Below are positions 23,278-35,782 of a DNA stretch of 64,000 bases, in pieces; position 1 is the first letter of the stretch; the number at the start of each line of letters is the position of its first letter. The position numbers and the translations under genes are program-made. Location of the stretch: NCBI RefSeq assembly GCF_029867415.1, contig NC_081185.1, positions 115,551,466 through 115,615,465 on the forward strand, given 5' to 3'. Source of the stretch: Vicia villosa. Taxonomy: Eukaryota > Streptophyta > Magnoliopsida > Fabales > Fabaceae. The notes below the pieces were generated by a model. That model saw only the letters and a program-made list of their open reading frames with translations. It was not told the DNA's origin and made no database searches.

Positions 23278-25123
23278 GTTGTGCTTTGTCTTTTTTGCTG
23301 CAAAGGATATCTACAACAAAAATTATCTTCTCCTTAGGTACCCACAACTTCTTGGGTCCTTTCTTCTTAGTTTTCCTCAAGTTCTGGTTGAACTTGGGTT
23401 TAACATAATAAACAATAGGAGTTACAGCATGATATTCCTTAGGTTTAGCAACATGATATTTTCTAGGTTGTGTCACATGCTTCTTAGTGTGTGTAGCATG
23501 AAAGCTTTTGGCATGTGAAGTGAGCCTAATATCATGTGAGTGGCCATATTTGAACTGATCATACAATGGCTTGTATGTGATTTTCATATCATCTACAAGT
23601 TCAAATTTGTGTGGGGTATCACCCTCATAGCCAACGCCAACTCTTTTCTTTCCAGAAACACCATATATCATAGAAGCAAGATGACTTCTACCAATACTTC
23701 TAGATAAGAACTTTCTAAAACTCGAGTCATATTCTTTCATAATATGATTGAGACTAGGAATGGATTTTTCCTGAGTCAGAAGGAGATCCAATATCTTTGG
23801 ATAATTTTAAAACTTTTTCCTTCAGTTCAGAATTTTCCACTTCCAGCTTCTTAGTTTCAGAATCAAATAGCTTTTTCAGCTTTTTGTATTTGATACTAAG
23901 ATGAGCCTTGAGTTCCAGAAGTTCTGTTAAACTGGAAACTAACTCTTCTCTAGATAGTTCAGAAAATACCTCTTTAGAATCTGATTCTGATGTAGATTCT
24001 AATCCATCATCAATTGTGGCCATTAGTGGAATGTTTGCCTGCCCGCCTTCAGAGTCTGATTCTGATTCTGAATCTGAATCATCCCATGTTGCCATAAGAC
24101 CTTTCTTCTTATGAAACTTCTTCTTGGGATTCTCCTTCTGAAGTTTCGAACACTCATTCTTGTAGTGACCAGGCTCATTGCATTCATAGCATGTGACCTT
24201 CTTCTTGCCAGATCTTCTGCTTCCAGAAGATTCTCCTCGTTGAAGCTTCTTAGAACCTTTGAAGTTCTTGAACTTCCTATGCTTGCTCTTCAAGAGTTGG
24301 TTTACCCTTCTAGAGATCACGGACAGTTCATCTTCTTCTTCTTATTCTAATTCTTTAGAATCTTCTTCTTCAGCCTGAAAAGCGTTAGTGCATTTTTTAT
24401 AATTAGATTTTATGCAATAAACTTACCTTTCTTATGAGGTTCATTACCATCCAGCTCTATTTCATGACTCCTCAGAGACTTGATCAATTCTTCAAGAGAG
24501 ACTTCATTCAAATTCTTGGCAATTTTGAAAGCAGTCACCATAGGACCCCATCTTCTTGGCAAGCTTCTGATGATCTTCTTGACATGATCAGCCTTGGTGT
24601 ATCCCTTGTCAAGAACTCTTAACCCAGCAGTTAGAATTTGAAATCTTGAGAACATTTTCTCAATGTTTTCATCATCCTCCATCTTTAAGGCTTCATATTT
24701 CTGGATCAAGGCAAGAGCTTTGGTCTCCTTGACTTAGGCATTTCCTTCATGAGTCATTTTCAATGATTCATATATATCATAGGCAGTTTCCCTGTTAGAT
24801 ATCTTCTCATATTCAGCATGAGAGATAGCATTCAGCAAAACAGTCCCACACTTGTGATGAATTTTTAATAGCTTCTTTTGATCATCACTCATATCTTGTC
24901 TTGAGAGCTTTACACCACTAGCTTTCACTGGATGTTTGTAACCATCCACCAGAAGATCCCATAAGTCACCATCTAAACCAAGATAGTAACTTTCGAGCCT
25001 ATCTTTCCAATATTCAAAGTTTTCACCATCGAATACCGGTGGTTTAGTGTAGCCATTGTTACCATTTCCATTGTATTGCTCAACAGAGCCAGATGTAGAT
25101 GTAGGTGTTGGAGTTTCAACCAT
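23201..25123 (-). pseudogene. Copia A gag and gag-protease linker
   Basis: The gag starts at ATG 25123 (MVETPTPTSTSGSVEQYNGN), followed by the capsid-like region DGENFEYWKDRLESY. A CCHC zinc knuckle CYECNEPGHYKNEC lies near 24190, followed by an acidic Ser/Glu/Asp-rich stretch. The frame is broken by a TAA at 24734-24736 where the family has a Gln, then by shifts near 24410, 23790 and 23277. Confidence 0.88.
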
Positions 25124-25192
25124 CTTGACTTAGCGTTTTTCTCTTCCTGAATCTTTTCTAAACACGGTTAAGTGCTTGCACCTTAGAACCGA

Positions 25193-25206
25193 CGCTCTGA
25201 TGCCAA
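25193..25206 (-). other. Primer-binding site of copia A
   Basis: Minus-strand TTGGCATCAGAGCG follows the LTR end. It differs slightly from the initiator tRNA-Met site TGGTATCAGAGC. Confidence 0.75.
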
Positions 25207-25207
25207 T

Positions 25208-26341
25208 TGAAGGATAGAAAAACACTTAGAAAGGGGGGGGTTGAATAAGTGTACTTTAAAAACTCTTAAGATAAAAACAATTGCACAATGATTTTATCCT
25301 GGTTCGTTGTTAACGAAACTACTCCATTCCACCCCCTTAGAGTGATTTACCTCACCTGAGGATTTAATCCACTAATCACACAAGATTACAATGGCTTTCC
25401 ACTTAGATACCCTCTAAGTCTTCTAGAGTATTCTGATCACAACCTGATCACTCTAGGAACACAATGCTTAGATACCCTCTAAGACTTTCTAGAGAATCCG
25501 ATCACAACTTGATCTCCTCTAGTTCTTTACAAATTAATGTAAACAAATTCTTACAAGAGTTATACAATGATTCTTAAAAAGCTATACTCACAACTGTGAT
25601 ATTTCTCTTAATGTTTAAGCTTAATCTCACTAAGATATTACAATAGTAATGAAGTGAGGTTGAAGATGAAGTTTGAGAGCTTTTGAATTTGACAGTGTTT
25701 CTGTATGTTTGCGCAAGGTTGTTATATTCAGCTTCTCATCAGAACTTCTATTTATAGGCGTTTGAGAAGATGACCGTTGGGAGAATTTAATGCGTTGTGT
25801 GATCCGTACACCATTGCATTTAATGTTACACTCTTTTGTCAACTACCTCGAGCCTTGCTTTTCCTGCTTTAACTGACGTTGCCTTTAATAGCTTCTAACG
25901 TTCCTTTTGTCAGTCAGCGTAGCCTGCCATCTTGTACTTGCTTCTGATCTGATCTTTGTAGATACAACATTTGAATATATCAGAGTCATAACAGCTTGGT
26001 GCAAAGTATCTTCTTGTCTTCTAACCTTGAAGTGCTTCTAGCGTGATACCATGAGAACTTCAGTGCTTCTGCTTCTGATCTCAAGTTCTTCTGATGCTTC
26101 AATAGACCATGTTCTGATTCTGCTTGACCATCTTCTGATGTCTTGCAAGAGCATGTTCTAATGTTGCATACTTGAACCTTCTGAGTCAGTGCTTCTTGCA
26201 CTGATTTTGTGCATACTCTTTGTATATTTCTTGAAATGGAAATTGCATAGGGTTAAAGTACCACATTGTCTCAAGCAAAATTCATATACATTGTTATCAT
26301 CAAAACTAAGAATATTGATCAGAACAAATCTTGTTCTAACA
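25208..26341 (-). repeat. Copia A 5' LTR
   Basis: An LTR of 1,134 bp, starting TGTTAGAACAAG at 26341 and ending CTATCCTTCA at 25208 on the minus strand. It is clearly homologous to the copia B LTR at 60162-61367, with short indels. AACAC at 26342-26346 would be one TSD copy. Confidence 0.92.
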
Positions 26342-26620
26342 AACACTTTTTACATCGTACTTTCAAACAAAAAAATACTTTGTATACATTCCTGAGGACT
26401 GATACAGGAGTTATTACAAAGTTCGCTTCACATTAGCACTTTACAGAATTATTTTTCAAATCACACACACACGAAAAAAAAGTTTTCCTATAAAGTGAGC
26501 AAGTAAATTAAGAGCCCATGGATAACCATGGATACAGGGGGTGCTAACACCTTCCCTTTATATAATTACCCCCGAACCCAACAATATTTAAAAAAGTCTT
26601 TCTTATTCTTTTATGCCTTT
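26342..26620 (+). repeat. Ogre-3 LTR fragment, left of CACTA-2
   Basis: Plus-strand sequence collinear with the end of the Ogre-1 LTR: AAATTAAGAGCCC, then hairpins, then ACACCTTCCCTTT and TTACCCCCGA. It continues at 38509-38610 on the far side of CACTA-2. Its left part lies beyond copia A, outside the window. Confidence 0.8.
26516..26557 (+). other. Double hairpin in the Ogre-3 LTR
   Basis: CCATGG (26516-26521) pairs with CCATGG (26526-26531) around ATAA. GGTG/CACC (26540-26543 with 26548-26551) sits inside AGGG/CCCT. The layout matches 787-836. Two stem pairs are exchanged relative to Ogre-1 without loss of pairing. Confidence 0.65.
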
Positions 26621-27203
26621 CACTACGCCAAACAAGGAAAAAGACAACGCTTTTTTTGGCTTTAGGCAGCGCTTTAAAGCGCTGTCTGTTCTCCCGCTGC
26701 CATAGGTAAAGGCAGCGCTTTTTTTCACCTTGAAAGCGCTGCTGAAGGCACCCTTTAGCTAGCACTTTTACCTATAAAGCGCTGTTAAAGGCCCCCTTTA
26801 GACAGCGCTTTTATATTAAAAGCGCTGCTAACGGCCCACTTTAGACAGTGCTTTTATGAAGCAATTTTTAAGAAAAAGCCTCTTAAAAGTGCTGCTAAAG
26901 GCCACCTTTAGGCAGCGCTGTTCCCACAAGCGCTGCTAAAGGCCCAATTTAGCCAGCGCTTTTTTCTTAAAAGCGATGTTAAAGGCCCCATTTAGGCAGC
27001 GCTTTTCAGAACAAAATTTTTAAAGAGCTTTTAGGCAGCGCTTCTCTTTTAAAGCGATGTCTAATGTCCACGAAATTTTTAAATGCATCTATTTAAAAAA
27101 GGCTTGCCCCAGGTTTTCACCACATTTTGCACCTGTATATACCATTACAAATTTCACATATAAACAACAAAAAAAACTCTATTTTTCAGAGCTAAGATGC
27201 TAA

Positions 27204-27205
<2 letters not shown>

Positions 27206-27267
<62 letters not shown>
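27206..27267. repeat. (TA)n microsatellite
   Basis: About 60 bp of alternating TA inside CACTA-2. Confidence 0.95.
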
Positions 27268-27269
<2 letters not shown>

Positions 27270-27671
27270 GAATAAACTTGGTATTTTTTATATGCTAAGA
27301 TGCTAAGAATATATTAATAAGCAACAACAAAATTACATCCAATTCAATGAAAACAATTGCATCATCCAAAACATTGTTATTTTTTACACTAGTCAAAAGG
27401 ATGCTAGATATCTACTTTTTCTTCTTGCCTGCAACTGTAACCTTTTTACCCTTCAATATCCTGCAATTGCATCAAACCATTACAATCACAAAATAGAATA
27501 AAGGTGAAAAACATTCTATATTAGTGTCCATAAAATCATTCTACATTTGCCACGAATGTATTTCAAACGGCCTACATATCACTAAATAATCTATGTAGAT
27601 AAATCAAATATTGCAACATGCACTTGGCTATACTCAAAATTCTCATCAATTATAGTAAGATTTCAATATAC

Positions 27672-27916
27672 CTATACAACTTTCAACTCAATCATGAATT
27701 GACACCATTCCTCCTTAAGTTCATCCAACTTTGATCTTGAGTAAGTAGCACACTTGAAGTCATCAAAGTACTACAAATTAATATAACATGGTATGTTTAA
27801 GTTAAAACTATTTACGTATCAACCATTAACTTCATATCCGGATAATTGGTCCAATCATCATCTACCGAATTCAGATAATATACTACTTCTTTTACAGGGT
27901 CCATAGCAACTAACAA
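27672..27916 (-). pseudogene. Ulp1-like protease remnant of CACTA-2 (two exons)
   Basis: Exon-like block 27816-27916 follows a CACTAG acceptor. It reads LLVAMDPVKEVVYYLNS and then DDWTNYPDMKLMVDT before a GTAAAT donor. Block 27672-27770 follows TTGTAG and reads YFDDFKCATYSRSKLDELKE, then EWCQFMIEL, then a TAG stop. These match the start and end of the C48-type protease domain found in plant CACTA elements. The middle, which should carry the catalytic Asp and Cys, is absent: only 45 bp separate the blocks and their phases do not fit. It is a deletion remnant. Confidence 0.7.
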
Positions 27917-29265
27917 CTAGTGACGTCTATAAATTAAAATAAAAGTTTATATGAAAATTTACTACGCAAAAGAAACAAAGATTAGAATAAACAAGAATTC
28001 TGAAGTCAAAGAGAAGCTCGAGTATCACAGACTAAATCAAGCAAAATTACTTGAATCAATGTTACAACTAAATAATTGAAACCAACAATTGCAATTAACA
28101 CAAACAAGAAATTAGAGTCACTAACTTTAGTGGAAAACAAGAATTTTGACTTGTCCAATCAACTTAATTCAAAATCGAAGATCTTCAAGTATAATTTTGT
28201 CTCCAAAATGTATAATCTGGATATAAAATGAAGCTCAAATGAGAATATTTCAACAGTGAATATATAAGATACCAAAAGTGAAAAATTCTGTATGATATCT
28301 AAATGGCTGAGAAGGGTAGAAACAAATTGAAGAGATAAATAAAAGTTAATATTAGATGAAAAATTAATAAAAGAATAAGAATAAATAAAAAGAAACAATC
28401 TCTAGATCAGTATCTCAATTTGATATTTTGCGTCAATATAATGTTGCTTTTATTCCTAAGATAAAGTCTAAGAATGAAAAAGTTCCACCACCAACATATC
28501 AACAACCGGTCACGAGACAACCCACAATACGTGGATCCAGAGGATAATCAATTATTATAATTGATTAGATAATTAATCACACTCGCATATTATATCAACA
28601 AATTTCAAAATATATTGAATCATGAGAACCAATGTTCCTTGTAAGGCCACCACATTTAGTATGGACAAGTAGATAGTTATTTAAAATAATAATAAATTAA
28701 ACCGACATGGACACGTCAACACTAATAATAATTTAAAAAAATAATTAAAGTAAATGTAATTATAAGTGTTATTGTCGGTTTCGAATATAAACACACTTTT
28801 TTCAGAGTATAGTTACATAACATGCAAAATCCCTAAAATTGATGCTCAATATTCTAATTATTGTCATTATTATGCTAAAATTTGAATAAGTACCTCCAAA
28901 ATATACTTTCAGTTTTGCTTCTATCTTCTCTTCTGAATCTGTTAAAGAGAAGAAAAAAAAATTATAAAAGAAAAGCAAAAACAAATAGCTGATATATAGG
29001 TTTCTTTCCAATCAATTTTTTACTAGTTTTTTTTTCTCTTAAATTTCAAAGTAAACTAAAAAAAGAAGATAATCATCAAAGATCATCATCTTCAAGAAAA
29101 TTAATAGCACAATAAATTATTCAGATTAAGGATCAAGAATTAAAGATACAAAGTGAACTAACTTCAAATCAAAACCACATGCAAAAGCGGAGAATACAAA
29201 GAAACACTAATAACTAATCAACAATCAAACTATAAACAAAAGAGAATGAAATTGAAGCTTACATG
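27917..29265. other. CACTA-2 interior, AT-rich, no firm gene
   Basis: Mostly AT-rich intron-like sequence. On the plus strand 28431-28551 there is a short open stretch containing KVPPPTYQQPVTRQPTIRGS before a stop. I do not recognise it. Confidence 0.5.
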
Positions 29266-29573
29266 AATTAAGGCCACCACAATTTTTTTCCTCTCTTACA
29301 ATACCAGCTGCATAAAAAAAAAAAAAGGATTTGCAAAACAACAAAATAAAGAAATTGTTTTTGGTGGTTTCTTTGTGAATAGATGAACTAAAATACCTCG
29401 TGATATGGCATTCTGTCTTCTTTTTAGTTCCTACAACATATCATGAGATACATCAATTTCCCGGCACTACTAATGATAGTATATTCCTATGGCCAAATAA
29501 ATTTTCCTATGAAAGGTAGAAGTAGAGATAGTTTGTGTGCAGAACACTCAATACTCAATAGAAGGTCTATCAA

Positions 29574-31700
29574 TATACAAAGAAAATTTCTTTAGCCACC
29601 TCCCTATGGGGGGTCACCCTCAGCGAAAATTTCAAAATACCCCTGCTTCGGAAATAAACTTCCGAAGCGCTTTTTTTTTTAAAAAAAAATTTCCACAATT
29701 CGGAAGTTCATCTCCGAAAACACCTCACGGGGGGTGTCTTCGGAGATGAACTTCCGAAAACACCTCATGGGGGGTGAATTCGTAAATGAACTTCCGAATT
29801 ATGCAGAAACTGTGTTTTTTTTATGTTTTTTCTTAAACAGTCTCGCATTTTAATTAAACGCAAACGCCAAATAAAATAAGCGACATATAAACAGAAAATA
29901 CTAATGCGATAAATAAAATCCAAATAATATATACAAGCCGAACCAAATAGTAATAGTGTGCGCAATATACAATCCGAAAAAATAAATAAATAAACCCGAC
30001 CACTACTGGGTGTGCCTAACCCTCTCACCCTGAGCCCTCCTCTGCCGCCTGTACCCCGCCGCACGGCCCGCATCAGTGACGATCGCCTCCATCACGGCGA
30101 CTGCATCTGGACCGCCCTGAAGAACGACACCCCGATCCAAGGCGTCCCGCCCAAGCATCTCTATCCGCTGGCAGATCGGCAGGAGATCAATGGCGTGGTC
30201 ATCCTCGGCCTGCTGGTTCTCCAGGATCTCCTCATGTGCTGGCCTAGGAGCGCCGGGAATGTCGGGTCTCATCAGAGGATGGGACACCCGGTAGAACCAT
30301 GTGACGTACCCCTCCTCACTGTGCCAGTCCTGTGTGACCCGAGTGAGACGGTACTCCTGCGGTACCACATGATGCTGCCAGTCCTCCCATATGGCAGTGA
30401 GCTGCACTCGGGTCACTGTGTCGGGAGCAGCCTCAAAGGGTGACCTGGGTATCCGCTGCACGAATCCGAACTGACGCATGCACCGCTCAGGGAGATACCG
30501 GACCATGATGCCGGTCCCGCATGCCAACCAGCCTGAATATAGAGCAATGCCGTCAAAGGGGACAACCTGAGCGTAGTCGACGAACGGCCTCCAGGTGACG
30601 TCGTCGTGCATCGTGCGGTCCAGGTACAAACGGTATGGTCCCACCGCATCGTTCCCCCTCTGGAGAGCGTATCTGGCGGCCCTGGGCATGGCGTCAACGT
30701 ACGCAGGATCGATGTGGAAGCCGTGGATGCGGGAGAAGTAGGAGATGATCCAGCTCTGAAACACAAACACGATAATGTATTAAAAATAAATACGAAACAT
30801 AAATAAATAAATAAATACGATAATGTGTTAAAATAAAACGTACCGTAAGTAGTGTGCAGGATCCGACCAACTACCTCGTCCTCCAGTTGGAGGCCTCATT
30901 CAGCTTCTGGTAGAGGTATGCCAGAGTAGCTGCCCCCCAGTTCCACTGGTGAACGGTATCCAGGTCCATGAAGTAGCGGAGGTAGGTCACATCGACGTAC
31001 CTGGAACTCTTGTCCATAAAGCATGCAGCGCCTACCACATGCATGTACCAACACCGGAGAGCGCAGCCGCGGTGATAGTGTGTGAACAGCTCGTCACCCT
31101 CACCCTCAGCTCCGGCAGCCGCGTTCAGATGGTGCTCAAAATAAACGCTCAGTGTGGTGAACCGGACATGAGGCCCAGAAGTCGTGGCGCACTCAAAGTG
31201 AGCAACCTCGTGCTCCATGCCCAAGTAGAGCATCATCCACTCAATGGCCTCCACCCTCTGGATCTTGGAGTGGGTCAACAGCGGCCCCCTAATCGGCGGG
31301 TGGAGAAGACACTGCACGTCGTGCAAGGTGATCGTCATCTCCCCAACCGGCAAGTGGTTTGAGAAGTGGTTTGAGGTAGCTTGGAACTGGTTTGCACAAA
31401 AATCTCTTGGGGTGTGAGTTTGGAAGAAGATTAGGGTAAATGATTAGGGGGAGGGGGCTGTTTTGCTTAATCTGCAAAACGCGCAGTATTTCGGAAATGA
31501 ACTTCCGAAATAGTGTTTTCGGAAGTGCATTTCCGAAATAAGTCAAATTTTAAAAAAAAAGGCGCTTTCGGAGATGCATCTCCGAAAACACCTTTTTCCT
31601 GCATTTCGAAAGTTCATTTCCGAAGTCAGGGGTATTCTGGGTTTTTCACCAGAGGTGAGCTAGAAGGTTGGGAGGTGGCCAAAGAAATTCTCTATACAAA
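29574..31700. mobile_element. MULE carrying a plant mobile domain gene
   Basis: The element is 29582-31692 (2,111 bp), flanked by TATACAAA (29574-29581 and 31693-31700). Its ends are inverted: left GAAAATTTCTTTAGCCACCT and right, inverted, GAGAATTTCTTTGGCCACCT. Inner inverted copies of the CGGAAGTTCATCTCCGAA type lie at both sides. The 8-bp duplication is slightly short of the usual 9 bp for Mutator-like elements. It has no MURA transposase, only the mobile-domain gene, so it is non-autonomous or depends on another source. Confidence 0.85.
30003..31353 (-). pseudogene. Plant mobile domain (PMD/MAIN-like) gene, two exons
   Basis: PMD proteins occur in Mutator-like and Ty3 elements and in host genes such as MAIN/MAIL1, where they act in silencing and gene expression. 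Exon 1 (30844-31353) reads LPVGEMTITLHDVQCLLHPP, then FMDKSSRYVDVTYLRYFMDL and WGAATLAYLYQKL. Exon 2 (30003-30755) starts after GTTTCAG with SWIISYFSRIHGF and ends VRHTQ. The splice phase fits. A TAG at 30871-30873 interrupts exon 1 where Gln would fit. The start at 31353 is TTG, and the usual N-terminal part of the domain is missing. The gene is GC-rich against AT-rich surroundings. It is probably a recent pseudogene. Confidence 0.82.
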
Positions 31701-32676
31701 TGCCAATACATTTAATAGAAGAACAAGTGGCCAGTGGCCACGCATCAAGGAATTAACATAAACTCCACTTGCTACCAGTTACATCCTTAATATTAATCAA
31801 TAGCAATAATTTATCAGCAACACCTATATATAAACTAGTAGAAACTATATTGAATTATATGACTAACTAACCAAGTTGCTAACCAAGTTTCGAACTTGCA
31901 AGTGTGCTACTTGTGTTCCAAAAATATATCATCTATATCAACAACAACAAAAATCAAGTAATATATCAGGATGTATCACATGTTCCCTTCTTTTCAGTTC
32001 AGCCTCTTTAGCTTGAAGTTCCTTCTCCTTTGCTTTGACATCCTAAAAATAAGAACATATTAAATCTTGGGGGCAATAACAGCATTGAGACAGATAGATT
32101 TAAATTGTTTTAAATTGCGGTTGCGGCTGCGGATGCGGCTGCGGTTGCGGATATTGCGATTGCGGTCAATGCGGTCACTGCGTTGCGCATTGCGGCCGTT
32201 GCGGCGTGAAATAATTTTATACACGCATTAAATTTTAAAAAAAATTTAAAATTATTGTAATTAATTATCTTTCTTGTATTTATAATTTTACATTAGTTTT
32301 AATTCACTTTTAGTCTATTATATGGTATTTATGTATAATTTAAAATGAATTCTAATAAAATAAGCATTATCATAATCATTCTTGTAAGTTATTTAAATAA
32401 ACATAACCTTGAAAGTAATTTTAAAGTACATAATACAAGTAATAATACAAATAAGTTATAATTTATTTTAAATAAAAAATCTAGAGACACAAATATTATA
32501 TTAATATCCTTTGTTGCCATCTTGATGTCTTCACTGCAAAAAAAAAAAAAAAGACAAGAAGAGGATGAAACTCCTAATTAGTTCCTTTAAATTGCATCTA
32601 ATATTAAAACTTTTCATCACATATATTTTACTAAATATAAATTCAATGTTTGAAAATGTAACTTACATGACTCTTG

Positions 32677-33314
32677 CTACCACTTAGTGGAATGACGTGA
32701 AGGAGCATAACTTGTACTTTCACTCTGACTATCATCTTGTGTAGCTTCTTGTCCAAAGACATAACCAAAAAAACTACCATTTGACTGTTGATGATAAGGA
32801 TTGTGATAATTCATTGATTGTTGGTGGTACAAAGGAGCTTGATGACTAGGATATTGGTTATAGGAGTTGAAATAAGGATACTGATAAACAGGAGGATACG
32901 ATTGTTGACTACTTTGTGAAGAATCACCAATCCCAAAATCACTAAAACTATGAGCAATACTAGAAGAGGAGGAATCTTCAAGTGGAGCATTTTTTTTCTT
33001 TTCCCCTTTCTTCCAGATTGTGACACATTTCCTCTCGAGTCAAGTAGTGAGTTGTCAGAACGATCTATATCATTCAAGTTCCTATAACGCCTATAACCAG
33101 GTGGTATTTCATGATATGGATCAAGTTTTAATTGCTCTTCATCTTCTCCTTCATCATCACCACCCCCACTTCCACTTTCATTTTCACCTTCGTTATCCAC
33201 TTCATTACCACCTCCATCACCACTATTACCGCTTGGTGGACTTAAGCCACCACTATCATTAGATTCACTATTATCATCAACATTTTCATCATCAGTATCA
33301 ACTATTGGTAACCA
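32677..33314 (-). pseudogene. Former C-terminal tail of the hAT transposase
   Basis: Past the TAA the same frame continues with WLPIVDTDDENV, a Gly/Glu-rich run and PGYRRYRNLNDIDRSDNS. After a one-base shift at the A-run near 33000 it continues as a Tyr/Gln/Ser-rich tail ending SRHSTKW at 32677. The tail is low complexity, and its loss may be tolerated. Confidence 0.7.
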
Positions 33315-35782
33315 TTATGCATTTTGAACTCCATCCAATACTGGATTTTCCCTCTCTTCTATCCATTGAGATAACGGATCTTCTTGAAATATACAGTCAA
33401 GATTTATCGGATCAAAACTTGCTTCTATTTCTTCCCGACTCTTCCTTAATTTATCTCTCATTCTCAACTTCATGTTGTAATGTGTGAAGACAAGCTTATG
33501 CAATTTTTTGTACTTCAATTTATTTCTTGTCTTTGTGTGAATATAGCTAAATGTACTCCAATTTCTCTCACAATTTGTGGCAGAGGTTGTTTGACTGAGA
33601 ACTATCATAGCCAAATGTTGAAGTTCAGGAGCACATGAACCATGATATTCCCACCATTGAGCTTTTTAAGTAAAGAAAAAAATTATTAGTTATATTTAAA
33701 AAATAAAGTATATTTATAAAAACTTATAAAAAAAACTTATATTTTACCTGCATCCATCTTAGACCAAGATTTTTGAGCTAGAGGTGTACCAAACGTTTCA
33801 CTCTTTTCTCTAAAAAGTGTTAGCTAGGTAATATAACAAAACATATCAATACATAAATAGATTTCTTAATAAATAATTTATTATATGAGAACATAATATC
33901 CACTACTTACTTGGTTTAGAGCTTTGATTTGATCATCCATGTTTCTTTCTAGCTTCATGATTACTTCCTTTGTTCCATTAAATGTTTCTTTGTAAACAGC
34001 TTTTCCATGCTCGATTCCATATTGAAATTGTGGATTAAAAAAATAACCTAGAAATCAAAATCAATTATTGAGGTTATGATGTTATAAATTTAAATTGCAT
34101 GACAAAATTAAAATTATAAAGTATATTGACATACCAGCATAATGAAGATCAGAGTGCATGAATTTCCAACGTTTGTCAATGATATCATTGTATTTGGAAT
34201 GATAACGAGAATTCTGTTGAATTGCTTGTTTTGCTCGATCAATGGCTTCATATATGAAACCCATTGTTGGTTTCTCGTCACCATCCACTAGTCTCAAAAC
34301 TTTTATAATAGGCTCAAATACTTTCAAAATGTCATTGGCCTTACTCCAAAAGTCCCTACTCATAACAATTTTTCTTGCTTCATATCCCGGTCCTTTCTTC
34401 TCTTTACCATATTTTGTTTTTCTAAATTCTTCAGAATTGAACATGTTTTCAAGACCTTCCCTTTGTCTAACAATTGCTTGAAGTTGTAGAAATTGTGTTG
34501 CAAATCGGGTAACACCAGGACGAACAATATCTCTACCGCCAGTATATTTTTTCATTAGACTCACAATATACGTATGGTTGTAGATGAAAGTTGTCACCAT
34601 TTTTGCTTCACTTAATAAGTTTTGTATGCTTTTCTTTTTTCCTATATCCTCAAAGCAAAGATCTAAACAATGAGCAGCACAAGAAGACCAATATAAATGG
34701 GGTCTCTTCTCCATAAGCTTTTGACCAGCCGCTTTTAATGCGGCTTCATTGTCTGTTACCACTTGAACTACATACTCTTCACCCACTTCTTCCACAACTT
34801 TATCCAACAATTGAAAATAGTATTCAGTGTTTCTACTATCAACATCAGAAGCATCAACAGACTTCCAAAACACAGTACCTTTGTGACAATATACCAAGAA
34901 ATTCATAATATGAGTATGGTTGATGCTGTCTGTCCAACCATCACACATTATTGTTGCTCCTCTTTCTTGCCAAATTTTTTTCATACCATTTATCCACTCC
35001 AACATTTCCTTATATTCAGATTCTAAGTAAACATTTGAGATTTCATAAGGAGTTGGACATTTGGCTTTTCCAACCTCAGAAGCAGTATAAAGCAAATTAT
35101 GTAACCAAGGAGAGTTAGATAAATTCATAGGCAAACGTTCATAAATTATAAATTTGCTGACAGCCTCTCCAAGCCTTTTCCTCCATGTCTTCAAAAACCC
35201 ATTACCAGCTCTTGGTTGCTTCATGCTTTTGCTCCTAACAAGATCAATATTAGTAGATCTCAAAGAAAAAGAGATATCTTCTGGCCTTCCAGCCCCACTA
35301 ACACTGACACGAGAGCTTCTGCCATGTTCATATACATTTTCAGAACCTGTTGTTTCTCGTTTGAACTGTTGTATATTTTCCCATTCTTGATGTGATCTAA
35401 GGCTTTGTTGTGTTGCATATCTCAATTGATCATCAATAAGAGTATCCACATCTTCATCTTCATCTTCAACATCTCCTCTTAAACGTTCTTCAAATTCTTC
35501 TTTTCTTCTTTTAGAATCATTTCTCTTTGCTTTTGAATCAAGTAGAAGTTTCATCATATTTTCTCTAACCATAGTTGTTACTCTAGCACAACCTGCAACT
35601 TGTCCTTTCATATGTGCTATATGTTGCTTCAATGTTGTAATCCCACCTTTTACTACCACATTACAAAGTTTGCAACGAACATTGTTGCGACTTCCGGGTT
35701 CTGGCGTTCCAAAATACCACCCAATATCATTACTTGGAGCACCATCCAGAGCTTTTGTAGGGAATTCTTCTCTTGGCGGCAT
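33315..35782 (-). CDS. hAT transposase, four exons, core apparently intact
   Basis: Exon 1, 34135-35782, starts at an ATG (MPPREEFPTKALDGAPSNDI). It carries a BED-type zinc finger (CKLC then HIAHMKGQVAGC) and a DUF659-type core with MCDGWTDSINHTH, VVTDNEAALKAAG and CAAHCLDLCFEDIG. Exons 2 (33911-34047) and 3 (33748-33823) have clean GT/AG borders and matching phases. Exon 4 starts at 33661 and contains the hAT dimerisation region (SQTTSATNCERNWSTF). A TAA at 33315-33317 ends the frame at roughly 735 residues. Beyond it a Ser/Asp/Gln-rich tail continues in frame, then slips near an A-run at about 33000, with its probable old stop at 32677. The catalytic and dimerisation parts look complete, so activity cannot be excluded. 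Confidence 0.85.

Larger units (their letters stand above)
16258..26341 (-). mobile_element. Copia A: decayed SIRE/Maximus-type Ty1/copia element
   Basis: The minus-strand order is 5' LTR (25208-26341), tRNA-Met-type primer site, gag, protease, integrase, reverse transcriptase, RNase H. It is cut by Ogre-2 at 16257 and by CACTA-1 at 17237-21256. The 3' LTR is outside the window. The LTR starts TGTTAGAACAAGATTTG and ends CTATCCTTCA, as in copia B. The coding frame is broken by many stops and shifts. Confidence 0.9.

Noticed and set aside
30012..30443. 143-codon plus-strand ORF and other antisense ORFs over the PMD gene
   Set aside because: High GC leaves antisense frames open. The minus-strand PMD motifs, splice sites and phase explain the region.
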